DNA of 28,619 nucleotides. It comes from a virus. Where the stretch lies: positions 1 through 28,619 of IMG/VR virus record IMGVR_UViG_3300003885_000036; one strand, given 5' to 3'. The notes beneath the pieces are model-generated. The model saw only the letters and a program-made list of their open reading frames with translations. It did no database searches and had not been told where the DNA came from. A program made the position numbers and the translations under genes. Every line of letters starts with the position of its first letter. Positions within the stretch are counted from its first letter, which is position 1. Below, one piece after another: positions 6,654 through 14,340 of the stretch.

Positions 6654-8318
6654 TCAATTACTTCTGATATGTAAAATCATATTTCCTAACTCAAATGTTT
6701 TGTTTGAAGCTGTGGTTATCTCAAGAATTGTACCCTCGTTCGTACTACCTACAATATCCTCATTCAATCCATCTTGCTTCCACGCTCCATTCTCGTTATT
6801 AACGATGTTAATCTCTGTATTATGATCTGAATTCATATCAGCAACCGCAACTGGTGGGGTTGGCGCTGCACCAGCATTGTAAGTCCAACCTGTTGATTTG
6901 TGATGAATTATTGAGATGTTTGCAGCACTATCGTTTGCTCCACCAAGCCATGTGGTGTCTACTCCTAGAAGGGTGAAGTCTGTATTGTTATTATCCCAAT
7001 ATTTAGTGAATCCGTAGTTACAGATCAGATCTGGACCTGACTGCTTAGCAACAGTAACCTGACCTATCCACTTTTTTGAGGTTTCATAATAAGTACCTGC
7101 TACACCTGCATCGTCTACTGTGAGATCCTGTGTGTCTGATGTAGTTCTAACTCCTGCGTCTGTTATTGAAGTCCCTGTAATCCTAATTACCGTATCCGTA
7201 CCCCCACTAGCTCCTGCTGCCTGAACTAAGAAGAAATGAGCTGCATATGAAGAGTTGGCTGTACCAAAGGTAATAGATGGATTGAAATCATTATCAGTCC
7301 CGAATAGGTAGAAACCGCCATAGTAAAATGTACCACTAGATCCTGCGGGACTATCAAATGTAATAGACTTATTAGATAGCCCACCATTTACCCAGGCCAT
7401 TACCCCTGCCCCATCTGTAGAAAGTAATTGTCCATCAGCACCATCCGCTGTGGGAAGTGTCCAGATTTGGTTAGCAGTTAGGGCAGGTGCTTTGAATCCT
7501 ACGTAGTTGGAAGCTCCTGTGTCATAAAATTGAAGTTCCTTTGTATCTCCACTAATTGCTATTCCTATTTCACCTAAATCATCCTGCCACTCTGTGAGGT
7601 TAGCTGTTTGGGTTGAGTTGGCTTGGATTATTTGTTGAACTTCGTTTGAATACCCCTTAATAGTGAACCTAGCGTTTATGGTTGGATTTGCTAAATTTGT
7701 TAAAATTACATGACCCGATGAATTGGATAATAGTACAGTAGTTAGCCCTAAACCGTTTGCAAGTTCTAAATTAGTTCTTGATTGTGTTTGTATTGAAAAA
7801 TTTCCACTACTATCATATCTAAAATTACACCCACCACCGCCTCCAACGAGTCCTAGTATTTTCCCCGATGTTCTATTGGCATAAATACCTGCGGCACTAG
7901 TATTGTCTACTCTAATACTACTACCAGACACATGAAGTTTGAACCCAGGATTATTAGTCCCAATCCCCACCCTGTCGTTGTCCCCTGTAACCACTAAAGC
8001 ATTGTTATTGCCTACAATAAAGTCATCGCCTGCGTCTGTACCGAGGAGGACTGAAATGCTTGTTCCTGCGTCTGATGAGATGGTGCCCAGGGATATGTCT
8101 CCGACGTTGGTGATGTTGTTGTCACCAAAACTTATTAACTTATTCGTAGTATCCACATTAAACACGCTAGTACCATCTGCTTGTTGTACACCAAAGGTAG
8201 TAGTGGAGTTTGAGGTGGGTTTGATGAGGAGGTCGCCTGTAATAGGGTCGTTTGAGGCATCTAGTTTTAAAAATTTAGTGTTTAACCACCCTGGGGAATA
8301 TTCTATATTAACACTCAT
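6654..8318 (-). CDS. Tail fibre or host-recognition protein
   Basis: A 554-residue beta-rich protein. The N-terminus (WLNTKFLKLDASNDPITGDL) and the repeated pattern DNDRVGIGTNNPGFKLHVSG are typical of phage fibres and side proteins. Further on, DGQLLSTDGAGVMAWVNGG marks the end of the repeat region, and a C-terminal domain rich in Asn and Thr follows. It probably forms a trimeric fibre or spike. The ATG overlaps the upstream stop by four bases (ATGA). Part of the N-terminal half (about 8040-8250) uses more G/C-ending codons than its surroundings, a sign of recent module exchange. Confidence 0.8.
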   Translation of the reverse strand: MSVNIEYSPGWLNTKFLKLDASNDPITGDLLIKPTSNSTTTFGVQQADGTSVFNVDTTNKLISFGDNNITNVGDISLGTISSDAGTSISVLLGTDAGDDFIVGNNNALVVTGDNDRVGIGTNNPGFKLHVSGSSIRVDNTSAAGIYANRTSGKILGLVGGGGGCNFRYDSSGNFSIQTQSRTNLELANGLGLTTVLLSNSSGHVILTNLANPTINARFTIKGYSNEVQQIIQANSTQTANLTEWQDDLGEIGIAISGDTKELQFYDTGASNYVGFKAPALTANQIWTLPTADGADGQLLSTDGAGVMAWVNGGLSNKSITFDSPAGSSGTFYYGGFYLFGTDNDFNPSITFGTANSSYAAHFFLVQAAGASGGTDTVIRITGTSITDAGVRTTSDTQDLTVDDAGVAGTYYETSKKWIGQVTVAKQSGPDLICNYGFTKYWDNNNTDFTLLGVDTTWLGGANDSAANISIIHHKSTGWTYNAGAAPTPPVAVADMNSDHNTEINIVNNENGAWKQDGLNEDIVGSTNEGTILEITTASNKTFELGNMILHIRSN

Positions 8319-8647
8319 AGTATAAGTACCCTATAAGCAGAGTTGGAAACCCAGGTTATACGAATCCTGTTTATATCGGCTCCTTTTAATTTCAATATCT
8401 CGCCTTCTTTTAGAGTATGTGTACCACCATAGTTAGTACCATCGTCACTAATTTCAACAGTTACATCTCCTGACCCATCCACAACGATATAACCGTCTCT
8501 ACCATTACGTGATAAATCAGTATTAACGTCTAGTACAACAGGACTATCTCCTGTGACAAAAGAGATATCTTCATAGGCTACGGTTCTACCTCTAGTGGTG
8601 TCTACATCGGGTACTCTATTTGGGTCTCTAATAAATGAATCTGGCAT
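8315..8647 (-). CDS. Small beta-rich virion protein
   Basis: A 110-residue protein (MPDSFIRDPNRVPDVDTT...). The C-terminal part, GYIVVDGSGDVTVEISDDG then EGEILKLKG and INRIRITWVSN, is the pattern of small phage beta-sandwich virion proteins. It is followed by the fibre with a four-base overlap, so it may be an attachment partner. The start lies six bases after TGATATAAT, with no ribosome site. Confidence 0.65.
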   Translation of the reverse strand: MPDSFIRDPNRVPDVDTTRGRTVAYEDISFVTGDSPVVLDVNTDLSRNGRDGYIVVDGSGDVTVEISDDGTNYGGTHTLKEGEILKLKGADINRIRITWVSNSAYRVLIL

Positions 8648-8653
8648 GTAATG

Positions 8654-8662
8654 ATTATATCA
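8654..8662 (-). promoter_or_regulatory. Extended -10 promoter, leaderless
   Basis: TGA-TATAAT, then CATTAC, then ATG at 8647. No ribosome site. Confidence 0.6.
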
Positions 8663-9202
8663 TTAAGATTTTATAGGTTTAGCTGTTTTATAGTTCTTTA
8701 ATCGGGATTCCCACAATTCCTCCTGTTTTCGTATAAGATACTCACCTTCATCTAAACTCTTCTTCCTTTTTACTAGAAGGTTCTTCTCTTTAGATAATAG
8801 TTCCTTTTCTTCAATCAGCCTCTTCTCTAATGAGTCCAATCTATCCACCCTAGCCTCTAAGTTCTGTAAGTTAAGTGTTTTCTTAGCAATACTCTCTTCT
8901 TTTTCAGTTAAAGTGAATTTTTTATCATCAAATAGTCTCTGTTTCTTAGATAATTCCTTTTCCTTAATCACAAGGTTACTTTTCTCCACCTTTAGGAGTT
9001 CCATATTGACTTCTAAAGTGCTTTTATCCTTTTTTAATACTGCTTCACGTTTAGCAATATCTCCCTCTCTGGTCAAAAGGGCTTCCTTGTCTTTGTTTTG
9101 TTGTTCTTCCTTAATATTGAGAGAAATAGCTTCCTTGTGTAATACTCTTATAAACTCAATTGTTTCTTCAAACTTCTTTTTCGCTACCTCAACCTTAGAC
9201 AC
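8663..9202 (-). CDS. Long coiled-coil protein
   Basis: About 179 residues that are almost wholly coiled coil: long runs of Lys, Glu and Leu with heptad spacing (KEKELSKKQRLFDDKKFTL, LEKRLIEEKELLSKEKNLL). The frame is open further up to a TTG at 9226. GTG at 9202 is the better start: GAGGA lies eight bases before it, and it overlaps the upstream stop by eight bases. It may be a structural rod or a scaffold-type assembly factor. No family is recognised. Confidence 0.65.
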   Translation of the reverse strand: MSKVEVAKKKFEETIEFIRVLHKEAISLNIKEEQQNKDKEALLTREGDIAKREAVLKKDKSTLEVNMELLKVEKSNLVIKEKELSKKQRLFDDKKFTLTEKEESIAKKTLNLQNLEARVDRLDSLEKRLIEEKELLSKEKNLLVKRKKSLDEGEYLIRKQEELWESRLKNYKTAKPIKS

Positions 9203-9473
9203 GGTCGTATTCCTCAATCTCTTCAAATATTCTCTTTAATAGTAATTCTGGCGTAGCCTTGCCTATACCTCTTTTCCAAAGAATGTGGTTAGCTAAGTGC
9301 TTCTTAAGGTGGTTTGCTATATGAAATGGGAATTTACCCACATCTAAAGCGGGTATAGTATAAGGTTTACCGTGCCAACTGTATGTGAAATCTTCAGTAT
9401 CGGGGTTATAAATACGCAGTTCTTTCTTTTTATTAGCTTCAGCTAAACGCTGCATTTCTTTGACACCTGCCAT
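9195..9473 (-). CDS. Conserved phage virion-region protein
   Basis: A 92-residue protein. The core YNPDTEDFTYSWHGKPYTIPA, then GKFPFHIANHLKKHLANHIL, is a pattern I know from short proteins encoded near phage structural genes, without an agreed function. It starts six bases after TGATATACT and has no ribosome site. It overlaps the coiled-coil gene by eight bases. Confidence 0.65.
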   Translation of the reverse strand: MAGVKEMQRLAEANKKKELRIYNPDTEDFTYSWHGKPYTIPALDVGKFPFHIANHLKKHLANHILWKRGIGKATPELLLKRIFEEIEEYDRV

Positions 9474-9479
9474 GAGGTG

Positions 9480-9488
9480 AGTATATCA
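9480..9488 (-). promoter_or_regulatory. Extended -10 promoter, leaderless
   Basis: TGA-TATACT, then CACCTC, then ATG at 9473. The -10 has C in place of A at position five. Confidence 0.55.
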
Positions 9489-9504
9489 TCTCTAAGGTTC
9501 AATA

Positions 9505-10248
9505 TTAACCAAGACCAGAAACCCTTGCTAGTTTTAATATTTCTGTAGATGTTAGGGCTTTGTTGAAAAAGGCAAAGTGCTGAATATCTCCACCCCAATA
9601 TTGGCTACCAGATGCCCTCATTAAAGCACCGATAACAGTCTTATTTATCGTTAATGTTCCTCTGGTATAGTCGAAATCTCCGTTAACAGAAGCAGTATCT
9701 TCTACACCGTTTATATAAAGTTTGCATGTGCCGTTATTATCTATCCACACTATGTTGTTAAATGCTGTTAATGAAACAATAGTATTGGAAGAATTTCCAC
9801 CTACTAGAACATTCGCAACATCGTCTCTAATAAAAACTCTAACTTTGTTGTTTCCACCAAGATTCCACATAGAAACAGAATATTGTGGATCATTGTCACT
9901 AGTTGATCCTTCACCGAATATATTTTCTTCTCCTGTTAATGCATCCTTATAAACAAGTGCAGAAATACTAAATACTGCGTTGTCATAAAAGGGTATACTT
10001 CCGCCCTGTGGCAAAGTTATTAAATCATTCACCCCATCAAAGCTATATGCTCTACCAACTTGTCCTGGTTGGTTGAGAGTTGCACCTGTAATTGTACCAT
10101 TAAGGGAATTTATATTAGCGGGAGCGTGATTTCTGGCTGTAGATCCTGTTTGTTCCCATAGAGGATAGTAAGCAACAGGTTTAAGTGACTTTATATACCA
10201 TTTTAACCTTTTAAGTCTTACTGGGTGAAGTGGTTTAAATATCTCCAT
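9505..10248 (-). CDS. LamG/concanavalin-like jelly-roll virion protein
   Basis: A 247-residue protein. After a short basic N-terminus comes the LamG pattern: PVAYYPLWEQTGSTARNHA, GRAYSFDGVNDLITLP, FSISALVYKD, YINGVEDTASV and the closing YWGGDIQHFAFFNKALTSTE. It probably binds a surface glycan or decorates the virion. It is a distant relative of the protein at 3438-4112. The start lies six bases after TGGTATACT. Confidence 0.8.
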   Translation of the reverse strand: MEIFKPLHPVRLKRLKWYIKSLKPVAYYPLWEQTGSTARNHAPANINSLNGTITGATLNQPGQVGRAYSFDGVNDLITLPQGGSIPFYDNAVFSISALVYKDALTGEENIFGEGSTSDNDPQYSVSMWNLGGNNKVRVFIRDDVANVLVGGNSSNTIVSLTAFNNIVWIDNNGTCKLYINGVEDTASVNGDFDYTRGTLTINKTVIGALMRASGSQYWGGDIQHFAFFNKALTSTEILKLARVSGLG

Positions 10249-10254
10249 GAGTTG

Positions 10255-10263
10255 AGTATACCA
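10255..10263 (-). promoter_or_regulatory. Extended -10 promoter, leaderless
   Basis: TGG-TATACT, then CAACTC, then ATG at 10248. Same -10 variant as at 9480. Confidence 0.55.
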
Positions 10264-10749
10264 CTATGCTGCTACCAAGGTAGCCCCTTCGGAGAGAGGG
10301 CGCCAAAGACACACGTAGTATATTTGACCCGCGGTTATGTCCTGGCTATTCGCAGTTGTCTCAACTAAATTGTTACCATTCGTAACAATATAGTAAATAA
10401 GTTCGTCTACAGAAATTAGATCAGTTGAAGGGCTTGAGTCAACCCATACCTCGTCGGCATCAATATCTGTTGCTGTGGTGGACGGGATTATTCCATTAGC
10501 ATTATCTGCTGTACCTACTCCAATTGTTGCACCGCCTGCGGAAGCTAACAATGTAGTACAAACACCATAAACCCCTACTAAAACCTCTCCTGTGACCGTG
10601 AATAGAGATTGTGGATTACCTGTACCGTTTTCATCTCCTCTTGAATTTGCAGTTCCTCCATCAAAAGCCGAAGGTTCAGCTTTTACAATATTAAAACTAT
10701 CCAAAGATGAGTAAGGTATTTGTCCGTGAAGTTCGGAGTCTTTTAGCAT
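10264..10749 (-). CDS. Putative virion structural protein
   Basis: A 161-residue beta-rich protein. The block LFTVTGEVLVGVYGVCTTLL, then ATIGVGTADNANGIIPST, TATDIDADEVWVD and QIYYVCLWRPLSEGA, belongs to a recurrent phage protein type found among structural genes; its exact role is not known to me. It starts six bases after TGATATAAT, downstream of a strong hairpin (10773-10804). Confidence 0.65.
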   Translation of the reverse strand: MLKDSELHGQIPYSSLDSFNIVKAEPSAFDGGTANSRGDENGTGNPQSLFTVTGEVLVGVYGVCTTLLASAGGATIGVGTADNANGIIPSTTATDIDADEVWVDSSPSTDLISVDELIYYIVTNGNNLVETTANSQDITAGQIYYVCLWRPLSEGATLVAA

Positions 10750-10755
10750 ATCTTG

Positions 10756-10764
10756 ATTATATCA
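10756..10764 (-). promoter_or_regulatory. Extended -10 promoter, leaderless
   Basis: TGA-TATAAT, then CAAGAT, then ATG at 10749. It begins right after the terminator-like hairpin of the upstream gene. Confidence 0.6.
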
Positions 10765-10772
10765 CAACACAA

Positions 10773-10804
10773 ACAACCCCCTCCATTTAATAGAAGAGGG
10801 TTGT
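10773..10804 (-). terminator. Terminator after the beta-helix gene
   Basis: A long stem on the minus strand, ACAACCCTCT pairing with AGGGGGTTGT (with G-U pairs) around an AT-rich loop. It is followed by TTGTGTTGTG, an imperfect T-tract. It separates the beta-helix gene from the promoter of the next gene. Confidence 0.65.
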
Positions 10805-10822
10805 AAGTAGATAGACTACAAC

Positions 10823-11797
10823 CTAGGTTGCTTGAATAATCATTAGACCTGCGTTTGCTGTGTCTACAACAGGACTATTCTGAAAGATCCTATCATAGTT
10901 GTCAGCAAAGTCAGTTGCGCCTCTCCAGTTACAGTTAAGCATGTTGATATCACCGTTACCCGAAGTACTTACGGTTGCACCAACTGTAAGTGTAGTTGAA
11001 GAAGAACCGTCAGGATTATTAAAGAAACATCCCTTAAAGTTAAGGAACCTTTCGTAACAATTCCCTGTGTTCAACAACAACCATGTTGGCGTTGACGCGT
11101 CTCCAAAACTATTGAAGTTACAGTTAACGTATTCGTTTCGTGGACAAGAACCAGTCTGTTCTAACAAAGCGTTAGCTGCTGATCTATTGATTGTGTCTAA
11201 TCCAATAGTACAGTTAACAAACAAGTTTTCTTCTCCTGCTGTCATTTCAATACATCTTGCAGCGGTATCATCACCTGCTGTTGCGTGACCGATACCTGCA
11301 AAGTGAACTCCTTCAAAGTAATTGATATTACCTGTAAGAGCTACTAAAACGTTAATATCGTTAAATACTCCCATAGTAATGTTCTTGATAATACAACCGT
11401 TATTACTAAAGGTTATACAAGGACTTACTACTGCTGTTCCAAAAGACATACCTGCTCTTGGGTTCACCATTGTTGGTGCTGCGTTCCCAATTAAGTGAGT
11501 AAATCTCTTATCCCATACGATTGCTGAGGTTTCTGCTGTTCTACCAGTTCCACCTCCAGGAGCTATAAGAACAACGTCATGGTTTGCACCAGTTGTTAGA
11601 TCCTCTGCTGCGCCAACCGTTATCTTAGCGTTATCCTGTGTAGTTCCATCATTTGCTGAATCACTACCGTTTGTTGGGTCTACGTAGTAGATATTTCCAA
11701 CGTGTGGTAATCCAATCATTCCAGCGATGTGTTCTGGGTATACTTTATGCCCATGCGCGAACGCTGGTACATAATTTGCTATTCCTCTTATTGCCAT
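10823..11797 (-). CDS. Right-handed beta-helix virion protein
   Basis: A 324-residue protein. After an N-terminus found in phage structural proteins (MAIRGIANYVPAFAHGHKV) comes GNIYYVDPTNGSDSANDGTT, a common entry to parallel beta-helix folds. Short turns of strand follow (CIIKNITMGVFNDINVLVA, NYFEGVHFAG, NLFVNCTIG, NEYVNCNF, LNFKGCFFNN, INMLNCNW). The N/C at each turn is typical of stacked coils. It may be a decoration protein or spike; no catalytic residues are evident. Ribosome site GAAGGTGAA. A terminator follows. Confidence 0.75.
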   Translation of the reverse strand: MAIRGIANYVPAFAHGHKVYPEHIAGMIGLPHVGNIYYVDPTNGSDSANDGTTQDNAKITVGAAEDLTTGANHDVVLIAPGGGTGRTAETSAIVWDKRFTHLIGNAAPTMVNPRAGMSFGTAVVSPCITFSNNGCIIKNITMGVFNDINVLVALTGNINYFEGVHFAGIGHATAGDDTAARCIEMTAGEENLFVNCTIGLDTINRSAANALLEQTGSCPRNEYVNCNFNSFGDASTPTWLLLNTGNCYERFLNFKGCFFNNPDGSSSTTLTVGATVSTSGNGDINMLNCNWRGATDFADNYDRIFQNSPVVDTANAGLMIIQAT

Positions 11798-11829
11798 ATT
11801 CTATTCACCTTCTTTCAAATTAAACTTAA

Positions 11830-12009
11830 TTATTTTATTTCGCCGTATTCGGCTTCGTACTCTGCTACTAAATGAAACTCTGGATGCTCGTCTCCGAGAC
11901 CTTTGAGCCATTTAATATCATAGTCTTTGTACATGAAATCTGCCTGTGCTACGACTTCCTTTTCCTCTTTTGTTTCTTCTTCTTTCTTCTCTACTTCCTT
12001 TTCTGCCAT
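11830..12009 (-). CDS. Small acidic/basic protein, 59 residues
   Basis: Starts with ATG at 12009, after AGAAAGGAAACT. The N-terminal third is a Lys/Glu run (MAEKEVEKKEEETKEEKEV). The C-terminal part, MYKDYDIKWLKGLGDEHPEF, looks folded. Family unknown. A frame extending up to TTG at 12039 would cross the terminator at 12025-12048 and is rejected. Confidence 0.65.
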   Translation of the reverse strand: MAEKEVEKKEEETKEEKEVVAQADFMYKDYDIKWLKGLGDEHPEFHLVAEYEAEYGEIK

Positions 12010-12024
12010 AGTTTCCTTTCTATG

Positions 12025-12048
12025 AAAAAAGCCCCACAAGTGAGGCTT
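12025..12048 (-). terminator. Rho-independent terminator
   Basis: Minus strand AAGCCTCAC, loop TT, GTGGGGCTT, then a T run (TTTTTT in all). The eight-pair stem with a U tract is a good match. It lies between the gene ending at 12149 and the ribosome site of the gene at 12009. Expression of the latter must therefore come by read-through or from an unseen promoter. Confidence 0.75.
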
Positions 12049-12148
12049 AGTCCACTTGCTATCCTTTATATTTTTCCCACCTAGTTAGCCCAATTTAATG
12101 GACGTGATCCTGTCATCGGCGATAGCTAAATATTAAATTGTTACGTCG

Positions 12149-12898
12149 TTAATCTATTAAAAGATAATACGCATTAAACTCCGTAGCTGTTCCTGTTGCC
12201 ATTGCCTGTGCGACTCGTGGTTCTTGGTCGATGTCAGAGACAACCCCCAAAGCACCATTTGTCTCATCGGAAATAGTTGAGAAATAGCCTACAGTTGTAC
12301 CAGTTGCATCACTTAGAACAGATGCTGTACCTCGTGTCTTTAGCCAACCAAAGTTTGCTACAGATACATCCCAGTCTTGGACTGCGACTCCTGTTGCTCT
12401 TTCGGTTACTAATTGTGAGATAGCAACGTTGTTCCAAGGATTTCTAACCAATTCTACTTCAGAGCTAGTTGTAGCTGCTGTCAATAAACCTCTCTCAAGA
12501 TTTATATTAGTAGCTAGAGAACCAGCGTTAGCCGCGTGACTTGTAACTTTGTAAAATTCCCCCTCGGGACTATTATCGTTAAAAATCAACCAACCCTCAT
12601 CATATTCGTTAGCATCAACTGCTGTTGCACCCATTGTTGGGATAACTAATTTATCTCCAACGGCTGCTGCTGCTGATAATGCAACGTTTTGATGATTGGC
12701 TTCTCTTGCTAAAGAAGTGTGAATGTTTCCTGCAATAAGGTCTGTTCCTGTGGAGATAACTCTTGTATATCTATATAGATCACCATTTTCAGCTAGACCT
12801 ACTGCACCTAGTGCGTGCATTTGTGTAGCTTCTTCTGAATACATATCTATTGAAGAGATGTGTACTGGTCCTGTGAACCCATGTTTCATACTTGCCAT
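12149..12898 (-). CDS. Putative capsid decoration or head protein
   Basis: A 249-residue protein directly downstream of the major capsid gene in reading order. It begins MASMKHGFTGPVHISSIDMY and holds many short beta-rich and Ala/Thr-rich segments (WLIFNDNSPEGEFYKVTSH, NINLERGLLTAATT, PWNNVAISQLVTERATGVAV, QEPRVAQAMATGTATEFNAY). This character and place fit a head decoration or auxiliary capsid protein; I cannot name a family. There is no strong ribosome site; it may be coupled to the small frame at 12906-13043. Confidence 0.6.
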   Translation of the reverse strand: MASMKHGFTGPVHISSIDMYSEEATQMHALGAVGLAENGDLYRYTRVISTGTDLIAGNIHTSLAREANHQNVALSAAAAVGDKLVIPTMGATAVDANEYDEGWLIFNDNSPEGEFYKVTSHAANAGSLATNINLERGLLTAATTSSEVELVRNPWNNVAISQLVTERATGVAVQDWDVSVANFGWLKTRGTASVLSDATGTTVGYFSTISDETNGALGVVSDIDQEPRVAQAMATGTATEFNAYYLLID

Positions 12899-12905
12899 AT
12901 ATTTT

Positions 12906-13043
12906 TTATATGATTAGTTTTAATTGTTTATTTTCTTTTTCTAACTCTTTTATTCGTTCCTATTTTCCTAATACTATATATAGTAGGGAGTTAGGGAGTT
13001 CAAATATATAGAGTTGTAAAAGTGCTTCTTTGGTGACGTTCAT
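12906..13043 (-). pseudogene. Small gene interrupted by an in-frame amber codon
   Basis: From ATG at 13043 the frame gives 27 codons (MNVTKEALLQLYIFELPNSL...) and TAG at 12960-12962. In the same frame another 17 codons follow (ERIKELEKENKQLKLII) and then TAA. The part after TAG is a clear helical coiled coil. Short phage proteins of the same plan (VTKEALL...ELEKEN) are common, so the two parts look like one gene of about 45 codons broken by an amber codon, or one read through. It has its own promoter (13050-13078) with the start six bases after the -10. A tandem AACTCCCT repeat lies in the middle. Confidence 0.55.
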
Positions 13044-13049
13044 GTGTTA

Positions 13050-13078
13050 ATTGTAACACGGTAAGTCTACCAGCTCAA
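13050..13078 (-). promoter_or_regulatory. Promoter with -35 and extended -10, leaderless
   Basis: TTGAGC (13073-13078), 17-base spacer, TACAAT (13050-13055) with TG at the extended position. TAACAC and the ATG at 13043 follow. A GTGTTA / TAACAC inverted repeat spans the -10 and the start and may be an operator. The GTGTTA arm is part of the box itself. Confidence 0.65.
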
Positions 13079-13095
13079 TAAATAATTAAAATAAC

Positions 13096-14211
13096 CTATA
13101 CTCCGCTAATTCCAGTCAACTTGCCCTGTCTCCTTGGTTGAGACCCGACCATTTGACCTATTACATAGAAACGACCAATCATTCCTGCTTGGTTAGGCAT
13201 CATTTGCATTTTCTGACTAAACCAACCTGCATCGGAAGGTGCGCCGTGTTGTGCGCCAACTCCTTCAGTTACTTTACCTACGCCAAGAGAGATTTTCTCT
13301 AGTTGTCCTCTGTATTTAGCAGGGACAGCAGTCCTTCCTCTCCATACTAGGTATCGTTCGTTTAACATATACCAAACTTGGGATGTTGCTGCGTCATCTG
13401 CAATAACTGGAATACTTCTCCATGATAGAGCTGTAAATCCTGCTCTACCCTGTAAAGCCTCCGTGCTTCTGGATAGTGTTTTATCACGAACTCCAAGAGC
13501 TGGTCCTCCGCTACTATTGTAGTCAGCTCGTACGTTAGGTTGTAACAACCTTTCGTAGAGATCCCATACAGTTTTAGTAGTAAGGTTTAGAGTAGAACCT
13601 TCAGAAGCTAGTCCTGAAGCGTTAATAGCAGATTGCAATGTTGCAAGTTTAGCTAACGTTAAAGTTCCGCCTGATGCAGTTACTGTTCCGTTTAGCCCTG
13701 AGTACGTAGTTCTTGATTGTCCGCCAATAGTACCTGCTGTAGTACCGTCATCAACGTGAGATTCAAGCCCTAATGGTTTATTAGTAGCTGATGTTCCGTT
13801 GTAGACCGCTGCACCTAATGCTGATACAGCTTCCATAACAGCCTCTTCGAGCTTATAAAGATCAAGATCGATTGACTGTTCAGGTCCTGCATTAGCAAAG
13901 GATTCTAGCATTATAGATACTACAGGTTGCGCGAACGCTGTCTGTGCGTAAGACAACTCAATAAGAGTGTCTGATGCAGCAGACGATAGTGTTTCAAGTC
14001 CAGCGAAAAATTCACCTAAACCAGAATCAGAGATCTTAACAGGGATGTCAAAAGTCTTTCCCCCAAAAGATTTACCAGTTCCCATTGCTCGCGATGCGTA
14101 GGTTGTGGAAGATAGAACGTTGTCAACCACCTTACGGTGCAGTCTTCGTTCTGTCATAGGGTCAATTCTAGCGTTAGCGTTAATTCCGTCTGGTGTTACG
14201 CCTTGTGCCAT
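13096..14211 (-). CDS. HK97-fold major capsid protein
   Basis: A 371-residue protein. After an N-arm come segments typical of HK97-type coat proteins: FGGKTFDIPVKISDSG, SYAQTAFAQPVVSIMLES, DLYKLEEAVMEAVSALGAAV (spine helix), YNGTSATNKPLGLESHVDDG, LSWRSIPVIADDAATSQVWY and MPNQAGMIGRFYVIGQMV near the end. It forms the icosahedral shell. Gene order terminase, portal, scaffold, capsid agrees. Ribosome site AGAAAGGAAA. Upstream lie a promoter (14310-14337) and a strong terminator hairpin (14262-14289). Stop TAG. Confidence 0.85.
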   Translation of the reverse strand: MAQGVTPDGINANARIDPMTERRLHRKVVDNVLSSTTYASRAMGTGKSFGGKTFDIPVKISDSGLGEFFAGLETLSSAASDTLIELSYAQTAFAQPVVSIMLESFANAGPEQSIDLDLYKLEEAVMEAVSALGAAVYNGTSATNKPLGLESHVDDGTTAGTIGGQSRTTYSGLNGTVTASGGTLTLAKLATLQSAINASGLASEGSTLNLTTKTVWDLYERLLQPNVRADYNSSGGPALGVRDKTLSRSTEALQGRAGFTALSWRSIPVIADDAATSQVWYMLNERYLVWRGRTAVPAKYRGQLEKISLGVGKVTEGVGAQHGAPSDAGWFSQKMQMMPNQAGMIGRFYVIGQMVGSQPRRQGKLTGISGV

Positions 14212-14261
14212 TTTGTGTTTCCTTTCTATGAAACTAATTTGATACTCGTTCTTAGAGGAAT

Positions 14262-14289
14262 AAAAAAATCCCCGCCCGAAAGCGAGGAT
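14262..14289 (-). terminator. Rho-independent terminator or attenuator before the capsid gene
   Basis: Minus strand ATCCTCGC, loop TTTCGG, GCGGGGAT, then a run of seven T. It lies between the promoter at 14310-14337 and the capsid start, so transcripts from that promoter must pass it. Confidence 0.75.
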
Positions 14290-14309
14290 AAATTCCTATA
14301 ATGTGTATC

Positions 14310-14337
14310 ATTATTTCAAATTCTGATAGTTTGTCAA
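14310..14337 (-). promoter_or_regulatory. Candidate promoter upstream of the capsid gene
   Basis: TTGACA (14332-14337), 16-base spacer, AATAAT (14310-14315). It begins right after the stop of the scaffold gene. The -35 is perfect; the -10 has one mismatch. Confidence 0.55.
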
Positions 14338-14340
14338 ATT

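Noticed and set aside
7939-8325. 128-codon plus-strand frame
   Set aside because: Antisense shadow of the fibre gene; no start signal and no recognisable domain.
12906-13043. Genome-wide amber recoding
   Set aside because: The capsid gene, the zinc-finger gene at 23033 and other genes end in TAG, so TAG is a normal stop here.
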